DNA of 64,000 nt from Orbilia blumenaviensis (GCA_036872755.1 JAVHNS010000007.1:2108001-2172000), one strand, 5' to 3'. Counted from the first letter of the stretch, positions 23,225-35,703 are shown. The notes: generated by a model not told the origin, from the sequence alone. Numbers and translations are program-made.

Positions 23225-25628
23225 ATGCAGATTCATGAAGTATATCCACCCTGGAAAAGACCTCCTATAAGGCTGTTATGTGCTCTATTACACAGCTTCC
23301 TCATAATATCATCATTCGTCGTCCTCGCTGCCGACCCTCCCATACAACTAGACCCGAAAAGATCTAGCAGAACACTTTCAAAACCCAATAAGCCAGCCCA
23401 TGACACACAGGCCCCTCTTAACCGTTTCAAAACATGGCCACCAACAAAGAAAGACGAACAAGATCCGAAAGCACAGCCGGGAAGAAGAAGGAAAAACTCA
23501 GGGAGTCCAAGTCCAAGGTCAAGGTCGGATAGCCTCTCTGACATAGGAGATATCAGTGAACCGCATGCGATCGACCCGGATACTTTTCCAGGTCCTACAA
23601 GAGTCACTGCTGCACCGGCAATACCCGGTGTAACGCCCATACACACGTGGATAGCTGCCACAGAGCCCGGCGGTGTATTAACTACTTACACTGTCTCCAC
23701 ACCATCTCCAAAACCTACCTTAGTCTACAACTGCCAAATCGTCCCTGCGCTATGCAACGCCGCCCAAAAACACTTAGGCGACGGGGTAACGACAACTACG
23801 CTCGTTTACGACCGATGGATACCAGAACGTGTTAACGGCGTGACCTGGACTGGTGGTTCTCGGACTAGCGAGCGGCGGACTTATGCCTGTGGTAACGGTA
23901 GGAACCTATTACCACAAGCTCAACACAGACCGCCGCTGCAGTGCCCAGCTGTCAACGTTATTATTCAGGGTAGAACCGTACAGAAAGCCCAGCCGCCGAC
24001 GTTTACAGTTCAATCTGGAATCCGTGTTACTACGACGATTGGGAATTCGAATAAGAAAACTGTGGAGACGGTGTTTACACCTGCTGTGTTTCCTGGGAAT
24101 ATTATAATGACGTCTATGACTACGAAAGCAGCTGGGTTGGTAGTCACCAGCACACTGGAGAATCAATTGGCGGTTGAGACAAGACTTGCGGGTGGGGAGA
24201 GGAAGAAGGTGAAGATTCCATACAAATTGAGTTGTGAGGAATTTCCTCCGGCCACAAGTGTGCAAGGTGGATTGGGGGCGGAGACCTACTGTATGTTTTC
24301 TATTCCTAACAAGTGTTTGTGTGGAAGATGAGTTTAAGAGGCCGCTGACTTGAGTGACATGATACAGGCGTTCAAATCAAGAGATCGAAAGGGTTTGACA
24401 CGGAGCAGAACTGGCAGGGCTTAGCTGTTCTGGGCTTAAGAGTAAGTTCATATCCTTAAATCTACATTTAGGTATATACATGTGTTGGAATTGTATATTA
24501 ACATGGTAATAGAACTACGCCCAAAAACCAATCCATGGATTCGACCCCCATCAAAGAGGTAACTACACTGCCATGAACACATTATTTGAATACGCCTTCG
24601 AGATGAGATACTCTAGCGGCCGTGGCGCAGTATGGGTCGAAGGCGATGGAAGACCAGAATACTGCTACGGTCCGTGGGGCCCAAGCCCGGAAGACTGTCA
24701 AGAGATCAGCATTCCGATGGCGATAGGAGCCGATGAGGACTCTATACGAGATGAGGAAGATGCTTTTGAAGAAATGCTTGTAGAAAACGAAGATATTGAG
24801 TCTGATATCAAGGGTCCCATATCACAAGAATGGAGTGAAGGCAATAGAGTGATTCTGAACCTGCGGCCTATGTCCTTTGATAGTTCACCGATACTGGAAG
24901 AGGAAGAGGAAGAGGAAAGACAAATCGAGCTTGGGATCGAACGCGGAAAGAAGGGCTCCGAGGCGGAATTACTTGAGTTAGAATCCGAAAACGACAGCCG
25001 CCTCCCTCCATCCCGTTCGCTTAGCGACCTCAGAGAAGAAGAAAACGACTATACCAAAGGTGACCGCGAGACCAAAAGCCTATATCATCAGCAACTAAAT
25101 ATGTTTAACAGAATGGGAAGTTACGCGCAAGGACTTGACCAATACGCGAAAACCATCCTACAAGTCAAAGGTATTAGGAAATTCGACATAGAGCAGCTCG
25201 TAGATTTAAGCCCCGCACTGCAAGATGATGAAAGGCATTCGGCGTATTCAGGCAGCCTGATCAAAGGACAAGATGATGTGACAGATTCAATTAAAGACCA
25301 GTGTCGCCTTTCCGATGGGCCCGACTCTCGTGGCAGTGGTTCACGAAAGGCGTGGCCAAGTGCAGTGGAGCGGCGGACGAGAAAAGAACCTGCGCCAGAT
25401 GTCGATGAATATGCCTTGGACGAGGAGATTTACTCAGGACCACCGAAGCGCTGGAAAAAGATCTGTTCGGACAACGCTAACCCCCCCATCAATTTGTATT
25501 CGGGGTCTGGTTTGGGCAAATCGAGCCCGGAACAAGATTATGAGAAAATTATAAATTCGGATGGAGTGCAGTGGTCTAGTCTGGGCCTAGAGTCTAACCC
25601 GGTTGATCTAGAATCGGAGGATGTGTAG
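23225..25628 (+). CDS. Large secreted or type II membrane protein, unknown function
   Basis: Exons 23225-24290, 24368-24441 and 24513-25628 (introns GTATGT...ATACAG and GTAAGT...TAATAG), 751 residues. Residues about 14-36 are hydrophobic (LLCALLHSFLIISSFVVLAA), a signal peptide or anchor. Next comes a basic, Pro-rich stretch, then a Thr-rich part with paired cysteines (VYNCQIVPALCNAA; RRTYACGNG). The middle (QNWQGLAVLGLRNYAQK, then NTLFEYAFEMRY) is well-folded in composition and spans two exon junctions, which supports the model. After PEYCYGPWGPSPEDCQE the last 300 residues are acidic, Glu/Asp/Ser-rich and probably disordered. I do not recognise a named family. Confidence 0.7.
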
Positions 25629-26629
25629 CTTAATTTGATCGGATTAATTATCATTCGTTTGTAAAAAAAAACTTGTTCTTCATTGCATGGCAGACTAGAC
25701 GTTGCGTTTTTTTACTTCCTAAATCTTACTAGTATTATAACGTGTACGCGTATTGTGCATTTGATTGTAGGAAGTGAACAGCGGGCCTAGCAGGCGCACT
25801 CGGATTATGAAACGAACCCGGATACCCTAAACTGACTATGCTCAGATTCAAATTCATATCTATGATGTAATATCGTGGCAGGGCCGGAATGCCGGCCAGA
25901 AAACAAGCTCTTGCCGAGCCTTAAACGAGAATGTCTATTTTTACGATCCCTGCAACAAGTTGAACTTCGCCAGGTTCTGAAAGTGGGATTTTTGGCCATT
26001 GTACCGCTCCTTGCCTTTTGCACTCGTATCCAAATTGCTGTTCGGAGTGTTTCGTACGACAGTATTCGTCAGCTGTTGAGTCAGAGCCGGGGACTACAGG
26101 CTGGCCTCGGGCCCTAAGCTATCGACGATTCGGCCGTTACTATTCCGTTCGGCTATAGCAGTCGGACTCCGGACGGGATATCGCTTTTAAGATTTTAAGA
26201 TTCAAGCTTTGAGGGGGAAGTTCATTGGGAAATTTGACACTGGAGCCGAATTTACTCATGAGTTTGGTACCACTACGCTGGTTGCATTTGATTCATGATA
26301 ATTGATACAATGCAGCCACAGTTATAAAGGGGAGCATACCCCCCTTGGCTTTTCTATAATCAATTTAGTATTCAGCATCATACATCATCAGAAATTAGCA
26401 ACCAGCAGCTTGCGCAACATTATTCCTTTGCGTTCCCAATCCAGGCCATTGCCAAATCCGTCACTCGCAAGTATACCTTGTGCAACCAGAGCATCCAACA
26501 TCTCCAACGCACAGATATATATTTAACCTCATTATCAACCCTCTAGACGGCTAGAAAATAGAAAAAAATATACACTCGATCGAGCAGAAATTCGTTTTTT
26601 AAAATCTATCCCTTAGATAATAAAATACT
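25629..26629. other. Intergenic region upstream of the FAD monooxygenase
   Basis: About 1 kb. TATAAAG-like sequence near 26324 and an AT-rich leader (26520-26629) precede the ATG. Short frames 25805-26117 show no motif. Confidence 0.5.
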
Positions 26630-27961
26630 ATGGCATCCCCTCAAGTCATAATAATTGGCTCCGGCCTGTCCGGTCTCTCCCTCTCCATATTCCTAACCCG
26701 CCTCATCCCAACCGCAACTATCAAAATCTACGAAGTCCGCCCATCAACTCATCCCTCAACTACAGGTACTATAAACCTTACTCCGAACGCCCTGAGAGTT
26801 CTCGACCACTTAGGAATCTACAAATCCCTAATCCCACAGGGATTCAACTTCGACAACCTCACGATGCTGAACCACCAATTCGACTTCTTGGCATCAATCC
26901 CCATCGCTGGGGTTTCTGAGTTCGAATACCAGAGTTTACGGATCGAACGACGAATTGTGCATTCTGCACTACTGGAAAAGGTGCAAGGGCAACCACAAGT
27001 AGAAATAATCTACGATGCCAAATGCGAGAGTGTAGAAGAGTCTGATAGTACTGTCACCGTCAGATTCACAAACGGCACATCCGCAACTGGTGATATTCTT
27101 ATCGCCTGCGATGGTATCCACTCTACCGTTCGTAAATCCTTCGTTAAAGACCCTAAGGACTTTGATCCAAAGTACACTGGCCAAATTTCCGTCGGCGGTA
27201 ATATCACAAAAGCTCAAATCCAAGAATACAACCTCAAAAACAACCCTTATCCAATGATGATGTTTGGTCCCGAAGCAGGCAAGGGCGCAAGCTTCATGGT
27301 GTGGCCATACAACCACGATGGGGACCAATTTACATTCTTCACCACGCTCTCCAAACCAGACGAAGAAAAGGACTGGAAAGAATTCTCGGATAAGCAAAAG
27401 TTGAAGGATATCATGCAAGAAACATTCCTCAGCGAGGATTCACCGTGGAATGAGATGGTTAAGAAGACAGTTGAGCTGTCTGATGTTGATAGCTATAGGT
27501 TTTGGCCGTTCTATCTGCACTCCATACCAGAGAAATTCTATTCGGAGAAGGCGAGAATAGTATTGATCGGTGATGCAGCACATGCAATGCCACCAAGTGG
27601 AGGGCAGGGTGCTGCAATGGCATTTGAAGATGCAGAAACACTAGCCTATTCACTGGCTGGTGTTTTGTCTACTGAAAGCTCGTTAGGCACACCACAAGGC
27701 CTAGAGATCATGTCTAAGTGGAGCGAGCACCGAATCGCAAGAATGAAGACTATCCAAGAGTTGAATAGAAGGATGGCGGACATGAGGAAGGGGAGCACGG
27801 GAAGCACATCTGGGGTTATGTTTACCGTTAAAGTGTGGGCTATCTGGGTTCTCGGTTTGTTGGGGGTTCTAGGGAGAACTAGAAGGGCTATTAACAACTA
27901 TGATGCGAATAAGGAAGCTGTGGGGTGGCTTGGGGAGGCTACCATAGGTAAACTGGAGTAA
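26630..27961 (+). CDS. FAD-dependent monooxygenase (salicylate hydroxylase-like)
   Basis: Group A flavoprotein hydroxylase that probably uses NAD(P)H and O2 to hydroxylate an aromatic or other small substrate. Single exon, 443 residues. The Rossmann FAD motif GSGLSG lies at residues 10-15. The second motif is CDGIHSTVRKSF (about 160-170, DG box), and the third is GDAAHAMPPSGGQGAAMAFEDA (about 313-334), which contacts the FAD ribityl chain. A hydrophobic helix near the C-terminus (KVWAIWVLGLLGVLG) may attach it to a membrane. No biosynthetic partners lie beside it, so the substrate cannot be inferred. No signal peptide. Confidence 0.85.
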   Translation: MASPQVIIIGSGLSGLSLSIFLTRLIPTATIKIYEVRPSTHPSTTGTINLTPNALRVLDHLGIYKSLIPQGFNFDNLTMLNHQFDFLASIPIAGVSEFEYQSLRIERRIVHSALLEKVQGQPQVEIIYDAKCESVEESDSTVTVRFTNGTSATGDILIACDGIHSTVRKSFVKDPKDFDPKYTGQISVGGNITKAQIQEYNLKNNPYPMMMFGPEAGKGASFMVWPYNHDGDQFTFFTTLSKPDEEKDWKEFSDKQKLKDIMQETFLSEDSPWNEMVKKTVELSDVDSYRFWPFYLHSIPEKFYSEKARIVLIGDAAHAMPPSGGQGAAMAFEDAETLAYSLAGVLSTESSLGTPQGLEIMSKWSEHRIARMKTIQELNRRMADMRKGSTGSTSGVMFTVKVWAIWVLGLLGVLGRTRRAINNYDANKEAVGWLGEATIGKLE

Positions 27962-28380
27962 TATGTTTGATTGGTCATTTGGCCTCGTTTCTGGGAACTA
28001 GCATTACTTGGAGCATACATACAGATCTATATATACCTATATGTATAGGTTGGAATTTTGACTTTGGTGCGATTTTGTATCTCTTTTGGCTGTTATTTAA
28101 TCTACACTAAATCCCTTATCTTGAATGGATTACACTTTTTGCTGGTCACACAGGTTAACACATTCCTATGTTAAACGGTAAGATCATCTCTCTTTCATCT
28201 CCTTATACGTACATTGAAGCTCTGTATGCGCGTTATGTAAAGAAACAGAATCAAAGGAGAAAGGAGGAATGCAGAAGGCACATTGAAATGGAATTCATCC
28301 TATAATTACAAGTTGCACACACTAGTAGAGAAAAACTTTTCAAATTTTGTTGAAAGGCAAAATCGGAAAGATATCATAGT
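27962..28380. other. Convergent 3' region, monooxygenase and SPT5
   Basis: 419 bases between facing stop codons, AT-rich. Nothing else seen. Confidence 0.6.
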
Positions 28381-31300
28381 TTAGTTGTATCCCGGAGCGT
28401 CATCTTCATCATCGTTACCCCAGGCTCCTGGTGTCTTTGCTGTGCTATATCCACCGCCCTGGGGAGTTGGTGCATCGTAGTAACGTCTGGTTTCACCGCC
28501 GGAGGCACCTGGAGTAGCAGCAGTAACTGGTTCTCTTGGTGTAGGGGCATCCCAAGCGTTTGCGCGTGGAGTAGGGGCAGAGACCGGAGGGGTTGGAGCA
28601 CTGAGGCCACCAGGAGTAGGAGCGGATAGGCCACTGGCACCCGGAGTAGCTGCAGTGTAACCGCCAGAAAATTCAGGGCTGGTAGCGTTATAACCGGCAG
28701 GGGTTCTCGCCGTTGTGGAGGAATTGTTTCCGTACGAGTCGTTCCACTGGTCGTTAATATTTGATAACGAGCGAGCGGGGGTCTTGGAGCCACTATCCCA
28801 GGCGGTACTAGAGTCTCGCGGTCCCGATTCTGAGGATCCATAGTGTGGAGTTCGGTTGCCCGGGTTCCAAGCTGGTGTGCGGCCGCCAGATGCTCCGACA
28901 GTTTGACCATACGAGGTGCGTGACCCATCATTTTCACCTCGGTATGGGTCTGAGGTTCGGCTTCCGTCTCGGTATGGGTTTGAAGTACGACTTCCATCCC
29001 TATAGGGGTCCGAAGTGCGACTTCCGTCGTTCGCGCCATAAGCTGGAGTCTTGGACCCGCTTGCCCAGGCTGGGGTCCTGCCACCATCTCCTCCAGCGCC
29101 ACCAGCCCAAGCTGGTGTTCGTGCACCGCCACCGCTGTTGCCATGGGCCCCTGCTGGCGTTCTCGAGCCGGACCAGGCGCTTGCACCGGCTGGTGTTCTG
29201 CTCCCAGACCAACTACTGCCCCCAGCGCTGCTACCGCCAGAGCTGTAGGATGTACTTCCACCGCCGCCACTGCTGCCACCAAAGCCCTTCTTTGGCTGCA
29301 CAAATTCGGCATAGCTAAGAATCCTACCAGTAGAACCCCTGCGAAAACGAGTCAGCAAGTAGAAAACTTGAATGATCACGGGGACAACGTACTCTTTGAA
29401 ACCCAGCTTCATTTTGTCGATGGTAATCGTCTTGTTCTTGGAGTGGAGTTCGATACGAGCGGTTGTGTCGGTTGCATCCTTAACAATACCTAACAAACCC
29501 TTGTATGGACCCTGTCTCACATGAACTGTCTGCCCAAGGATCCTATCACGCCCGCCTTGACGAGGTATGATAGGCGGGGCCATATTTCCACCAGGTTTCT
29601 TCATCATCTCTGGCATCTTCGAGAGATCGGGGCCGGAACTGGCGATTCGACCTCCCTTTGCAATCATGGTCGCGAGGTTGTTTGTTCTTGCGACAAATAT
29701 ACCACCAGTCTCGCCCTGTAACTCTTTGCTGTGAATGAAGGCGAAACCTCTGTACAAATGATGTATGACACCAGACCGGTTCTCTCCACCGGCAATTTCT
29801 TTTACTGTGTCCTCAATGCGGATATCAGAGCCATTTCGATCCGTAGCCACAGCATCTTTTCGTCGTGGAGGTATCTTAGCCGCGACCTGTGATGGGAGTA
29901 TCGTTCGAGTCGCGCCATCTTGATCTAAAACCTTGAGAGATTCTCGATCAATCTTGATAACACATGCGACGGTTGTAGCACTACAAAACGGTCAGCTAAG
30001 CCCCTGAAAATGGCACAGTTTTTGGTATTATACTTTAGCTGGATAAGGTCCCAGAGATCGTATTTTCCTGCCGCAGTTCCCATGCCGCCACTGTCGGATG
30101 CTTCTCGCAAGTCCCTGGAGAAAACAGTGATCTCGCCCATGGAAAGATCACTTAAAAAGGTAACACGGTCGTCGACAATTTTAACGACCATACCAACTTC
30201 ATCTCTATACCTACTACCTCCCATAACCTTCACGTGGTCACCCTCCTTGAACCTCTTGCGAAGGCCTTTGAAGGGAACATCTATATCCTTGCCTCTAAGA
30301 GGACCCTCCTGAACATTCATCGAAACAATGTCGGCCCTGACACGAGTGACTTTTCCAACCATACCAGCCTGCTCGCCTAAGTAAACCTCGACCATATCAC
30401 CAGGCTGATAGGGAGCGTACTTGTCGGTAGATGCTTTAAGTGATTGCGACAGCGCTTGAAGATCCAAGCTTTCGTTTCCGTCTCCAGTACTCGCGAATTT
30501 GGTGACTTCTTCTAACTTGGGATTGACATTTTCCAATTGCAAAGCTGTAACGCGCACATCTTTGACCAAGTACCCGCCTTCGTATGTGTCTCCCTGGAAA
30601 TTAAAGATACCACGTCGAGTTGATGTTAGGTCCCGTTCATGATACTTTCTCGCTTCCGCTTCGGAGAACAGTCTCTGCGGCGGCCTAACTGCCCCAACGG
30701 ACCGCTTTCGCTTTCCAGTCGGGTCTGTCCCGTCATCCCTAGCTCCATAGTCGATACGAGGAACGGCACGGATATTCAATATTTGACCGCTTTGTTCCAC
30801 ATCCACAACCTGAGCCAAATCCCCCTGATATTTGCCCCGTTTGAATCGAACAAATGTTCCGGGAGTAATTTCGGCCTTCTTCTGAACACGCAAGAGATCC
30901 GGCATTTCATCAACAGGGACCAAGATCATTCCGGACCGAGCGTAGACATTTGGAATATTGGTGAGCGCGTTGAGCACATCCGCCTGTCTACGAGCCTCAA
31001 CATAGATAAACCCTTGCATCGACTGACCTCTCTCCAGTACAGAGATGATGTTGAGGGCGTTTCTCGTTCCTTTCATATCTTGGACCTTCTTCATAATGGT
31101 GAAAACAGCTTCCTTCTCTTTGCCTGGTTTACACTTTACACCCCAAATCGACGGGTCGTTGACCGAGGGTAGTAGCAATCGTTTAGGGGTAACCGTGGAT
31201 GCGTCTCCAAGACGGTGTCCTCGTCGCCCTCCGTGACGATCACGAATGTCGGCTGCGACCTTCTCAAGGTCCTCGGCGAAATCGGCTTGGTTTTGACGAT

Positions 31301-31833
31301 CGAGCTGACGATGGAGTCGGTCGTCTCCGGCTCTGTGGCGGAGATTATCGTCGTCATCTCCTGGAGCAATGAAGTCTGCTTCCATCTCATCGTCTTCCTC
31401 GTCGTCAACTTCGTCGTCCTCGTCGACCTCAGCCATAGTATCTAAGAAAGGATTGTGTGCTCGTCTTTGGCCTCTCCGTCGGCGCTATCGTGAAGTATTG
31501 TGTTAGTAGATAGCAACATGCGACAAAGAGATAGGATCAGCATACTGGTCCCTCATCATCCTCGTCCTCATCTTCATCTTCGTCTTCATCATCGTCCTCG
31601 TCCTCTAGATCTTCAATTTCATCATCGTCATTCGCGCCATTGCTTTTATTTCGCGACTTATCTCGCCCTGAAGGCTTCGGCGCGTCCTCATCATCGTCTT
31701 CCTCTTCCTCTTCTTCGTCGTCACTTGGAGCTCGCTTCTGTCGCTTTTCGGGACGTGGATCTTCCTCTTCCTCGCCGAAATCATCGTCATCCTCTTCGTC
31801 CGAGTGAAGGTTTGCATCTCGTATGTTCGACAT
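28381..31833 (-). CDS. SPT5: Transcription elongation factor SPT5
   Basis: Partner of Spt4 in DSIF; clamps RNA polymerase II during elongation and couples capping and processing. Exons 31833-31546, 31484-30034, 29980-29393 and 29338-28381, all junctions in frame, 1094 residues. Order: very acidic N-terminus (residues 1-150), RRRRGQRR patch, NGN domain (PSIWGVKCKPGKEKEAV ... GQSMQGFIYVEA), KOW domains (ITPGTFVRFKRGKYQG; YQPGDMVEVYLGEQAGM; FKEGDHVKVMGG; a fourth and fifth in exon 3, ending VRQGPYKGLLGIVKD). The last 270 residues are the C-terminal repeat region, with about 15 copies of TPAx/APTP-type motifs, known Cdk9/Bur1 targets. Three tandem units in it have Thr-Ser instead of Thr-Pro. It diverges from the RRN9-like gene. 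Confidence 0.95.
28938..29027 (-). repeat. Three 30-base tandem repeats in the SPT5 C-terminal region
   Basis: Units 28938-28967, 28968-28997 and 28998-29027 each encode the decapeptide DGSRTS(D/N)PYR, read on the minus strand. They are diverged at about 4-8 bases per pair, so the duplication is not recent. Unlike the flanking TPAW/TPAY units, they carry Thr-Ser at the phospho-acceptor position. Confidence 0.85.
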
Positions 31834-32646
31834 CGCCGTTTATTATGTGAGGGGTAGAGTATATAAGGAGTTGTCGTGTTTTAAGAAGAGGTTGGGGTCA
31901 GATTGACCGTGGCGGCCTTATTGCAGATATAGGGAAGAGCAAATGTAGAATCAGGAAACGGGTATGTATCTGAGTAGAAATATAAGCTCCCGGAACGCGA
32001 GAAGGATCCAATTGATGACTAATAGACTCTTCCAATAGAGCCTTCGAGCGGGATACTGGGAGGGAGATGGCGTTTGTCGCGATGCAATGGTTGTCTGGGA
32101 GCCGAAGAGGAGAGGAGGAGAGGAAGTGAGAGGTTGTCGGGAAGAAGGCCAGTTGGTGTTGCGAAGCGATGATCACAACCCAGCCTACCCAACTCCCGCC
32201 AAGCTTGGCCACCAGCAATCCATATCAATGCAAACTCTCCGACCTAAAAGGCCAAAAGCTAACTTGTTTTCGCATCGACATTACCTGTTAGTATTGCGGG
32301 AAGGCGGTTTCACGATATCCAGCTGTCGGCAAGTTGGTTCCTCTGAAACTAACATACCGGATAACGGACCTTTCTGCAAAATCGATCAAAGAGCAACCTA
32401 CAAGTTAGCTACGTTAGCTTACCTCGATCGAGCAAACAATAGCCTGGAAGTCAAGACGTGTCGGTAGGACCGAGACGGTGACATATTTCTAAAAATCTTA
32501 CAGCGGTATGTACTCATTACATGAATTTGCTACGATGCCAGCTGACTTGCAAATTTAATAGGCTAATTCGTATTTGATTTCAGTTTGGGGACCATCTTGG
32601 TATCAGTTTGAAACTGCACCTATTGGAGTCGTTAATATCAGCAACC
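31834..32646. promoter_or_regulatory. Divergent promoter, SPT5 and RRN9-like gene
   Basis: 813 bases. A TATATAAGG element at about 31860 is close to the SPT5 start. Plus and minus short frames (31898-32467) carry no motif. Confidence 0.45.
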
Positions 32647-33879
32647 ATGCCATCGACATCAAGAAAGCGTGAGTCTCTGACGCCCGGCTCTATAAGGGGG
32701 TCATCTGCTAGTGTAAGGAAATCAGCAGACTCCGATGCAGAGGAAGGGCCTGAGAGATTGGATAGGCTCCAAGTTGAAGAGCATGTCCAACTTTTGCAGT
32801 CTTTGGATGAGAAGCTGCGAGAGGATCTCAGCCAACATCTGCTGATGACTTTCCATACAAACAAATATTATCAGCAATACCCAAATATACGTTCAACTGG
32901 TCTAGATTCTACTACTATGGAGGTGGATGAGAATGTTGAAAACACTACACCAAATCCAAACAAAGACAGTGGTAGAGCCATAAAAGCTACAACCCTTCTA
33001 CGGCGGTGGAGAGCTTGGCCACTGAATATCGAGCAGACTCCGCGACCGGAACAGGGATATATATCATCTGGCTCCCTTCAAGACTATTTACTTGCGACTA
33101 TGCTACGTTATGCATCAGTCCAAATGAGGGCGAGGCGACGTCCAAGTGAAATGTCAGCAGACGACAACATATCTGAAACGCTCTGTACCCCAGCAATTGA
33201 ACGTATCGTGGAGTCTTTAGATCGACTGCTTGTTGGCATCTATCGGAGCAAAGAGGGATATGCTGTCGACCAATCGATCCAAAATTTAGATGCATTGCTA
33301 CGTAAGGGGAAGAAAAGACATCGCACATCTCACGAGCCCCTGCGGCCAGATGACATGGTCATCAAGAAGCAGAAAACGGACGCTTTGGGAAGAACTACGT
33401 CCCAAGTCTACCGGCAGGGATCTCAGCGACTATTATCTGCGACGGATATATTTCAGCATGCGCTGGTCCAATCTTTCCCACGTGGGGTACTGAAGAGAGC
33501 CAGTGAAAGGTTGGGACGTTTACTGAAGCTACCCGAAAGTACAGATCAGACCAACTGCATCACACTTTTTGAAGCGAAACAACAGCCACATCGGGTTGAG
33601 TCTTTAGACAAATCATCCACGGTTGACGTAGACGAAATGGAGTCCTTAACCCCCATGTTCCTTGGAACCGATATTGATCGTGTACACATGGGGGGCAAGT
33701 ATATTAGTCGAGCGGCGTGGGAGAGTTGGGATGAAAATAGGGCTCTGGTCGCCGAGGAGGGCTGTTTCGGCCGGGACGGATTTTTGGAAGAGATACCAGG
33801 GCAGGGGAGGACGAACGAAAACCGTCGACGAATGCGCAAGGAGAAGAAGCTCCAGGAAATGGAGGCTCGTGTCGCCTAA
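32647..33879 (+). CDS. Probable RNA polymerase I initiation factor RRN9-like protein
   Basis: Rrn9 is part of the upstream activation factor that recruits Pol I to rDNA. Single exon, 410 residues from ATG 32647 (MPSTSRKRES); the open frame extends upstream only through a TTG. The N-terminus is Ser-rich and acidic, then helical (RLQVEEHVQLLQSLDEKLRE). The diagnostic-looking block is LLRRWRAWPL at about residues 118-127, followed by LQDYLLATMLRYASVQMRAR. This Trp-x-x-Trp-Pro plus helix pattern fits my knowledge of the Rrn9 domain. The C-terminus is basic (NRRRMRKEKKLQEME). The family call rests on a short motif and could be wrong; a nuclear basic protein is the safe statement. Confidence 0.5.
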   Translation: MPSTSRKRESLTPGSIRGSSASVRKSADSDAEEGPERLDRLQVEEHVQLLQSLDEKLREDLSQHLLMTFHTNKYYQQYPNIRSTGLDSTTMEVDENVENTTPNPNKDSGRAIKATTLLRRWRAWPLNIEQTPRPEQGYISSGSLQDYLLATMLRYASVQMRARRRPSEMSADDNISETLCTPAIERIVESLDRLLVGIYRSKEGYAVDQSIQNLDALLRKGKKRHRTSHEPLRPDDMVIKKQKTDALGRTTSQVYRQGSQRLLSATDIFQHALVQSFPRGVLKRASERLGRLLKLPESTDQTNCITLFEAKQQPHRVESLDKSSTVDVDEMESLTPMFLGTDIDRVHMGGKYISRAAWESWDENRALVAEEGCFGRDGFLEEIPGQGRTNENRRRMRKEKKLQEMEARVA

Positions 33880-35703
33880 TCTTCGTGGCGGCATCGATTT
33901 CAGCTATAGCTGCACAGAATCTGTCTGCGTGGGGTAGATGCCTCCCCACATCAGTCTCTTGCCTGCAGCAGCGAAGGCGTCATGCCAGACTTCAAATCTG
34001 TTTTCGCCTCATGCATCGAAAGTTTGGGGGTTTGGAATGAGCCAATTCCCGGATATGGGCTTCGTAAGAATCTGAATTATAACACTCCTTTTGCCGTGCC
34101 GAGGGTACTGCAAGTAAGGCGCGAAATTAGAAACAGCACGATACCCTAATGCACGATTCCTGCAGCGACACATGGCATCTGCACTTTCCTTGCCGTACCC
34201 GTCCCGGTCCACCGAAGTGCAATAAAGACAGACAGGGTCAAGCCAGATCCTTTGCCCTACGAATTTACTCAATCGGAGACACAGGGCAGGTGTGGTTGAG
34301 CCCTGGATACCCATTAAAAGAATAGCGGGCGTAATGCGATAAGGCCCCTTCTTTGGCTAGGCTGAAGTTTCGGTTTGCGAAACCATTTGATTAAGCGGCG
34401 CGAGTACTGGTCATGATAAAAATTACCGATGACCCAACTCTATCTTCCGCCTCTCGTATATCCCGCATATTCTTCCTCCCTTCGACCAGTTCGAACCTTC
34501 TCGTCATATGGTCGGTTTGGTCCTCTGAGTTGGCGGCCTACTTTGCATCAATTCTGATGCATACCGACATGCATTTTGGCCAGGATAAAACTTGGAGTCC
34601 TCCACAATATCTTACTTCACTTCTGGTTCATTCTGGGGCGGGCTGATCTCAGATACAATTCGAGATTCCAGCTACCTAAACCTACCACTCGGCCTGGCGT
34701 GAGATTACGGTGGCCGTTCTGCACAGCCAGGGATCTCACAGCGACTGCCTCTGAACTTGCCTATGTGGCGACGCAGGAGGGAAGGAGCATAGGAATATTA
34801 CCGAAGCAAACGCCTGCGGAACCCCAACCATATTTTTGACCGAAACGTTCCACAACAGCATGATGAACTACTCGCCTGGCACTTGAAGTCTCTAGCCAAA
34901 TGCAGCTTGTCTATAATACGATTTCGGAGGTGAGTTTTTAGTCCTCAAACCACCCGTCGCACTTGAAACTTCGGAATGCTTACTGTGTACCCTTTTAGCC
35001 TCCGGCCCCGCGTATTTTCTCTTAATCTTCTTTACTTAACCCCCAAGTACCTTGCCTGGCTCAATGAGCGGTAAATTTCGTTATGCGCACGCAATAAGTA
35101 GTGAACCACATACTTAAATGCGGGAAAGGGTGGCCTCGTGCACACATATATATTCTTCTTGCACCTCGGGTTCTTCAGCAGTCGGTCATTCCGAAACCTT
35201 TTTTGCCAGCATTAGCTGTAGCCGTGACTACTGTTCACCCGAGCGCTGTCGATACTAAATTTACTCTTCAAGTCTTTCCTTCAGACGCCTGTTTAAGACC
35301 TTAGCTTCCTCGCCACAACCTTTCAGCTCGAGATTCATCAACCTGTCTCTCGCTAAACCAACCACAGACCCTTTCATTGGCCGTTCTTTGGTTCAGTCAA
35401 AGTAGCCGCAGAGCTTGCTCGCCTATCACTCCGCTCCGCACAGACCCTCCATCGCTTGCTAGGCTGAAAGATCTTGGCTTCTGTTCTTGAATTGAAGCCA
35501 GTCTGCTGCTTCAGATTTACCACAGATTCGACGGGTGACAGCGTTTCTCCGTGCCCTGTTGGGTGCTATTTCGCATTTATATCGTCTTCCGGAATATCCT
35601 TCCCCCCAGACTTACTCTAATCCGACTATATCCCACCCTATATCCTATTCCGGGGCCGCTCACCGTACACCAGTATCTCGCCCGACAATACACCCTTACG
35701 ATA
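33880..35703. other. Long intergenic region / 5' leader of F-box 3
   Basis: 1.8 kb without a supported gene. From about 35100 it becomes pyrimidine-rich (many TTC, CTT, CCTTC), typical of a long 5' UTR. The frame 35551-36033 reaches upstream of the F-box ATG only through GTG. The frames 34413-34839 have no motif. Confidence 0.5.

Noticed and set aside
28374..29312. 312-codon minus-strand open frame over the SPT5 3' part
   Set aside because: It is an off-frame shadow of the repetitive SPT5 C-terminal exon. The true frame carries the TPAW repeats and joins to the KOW exon.
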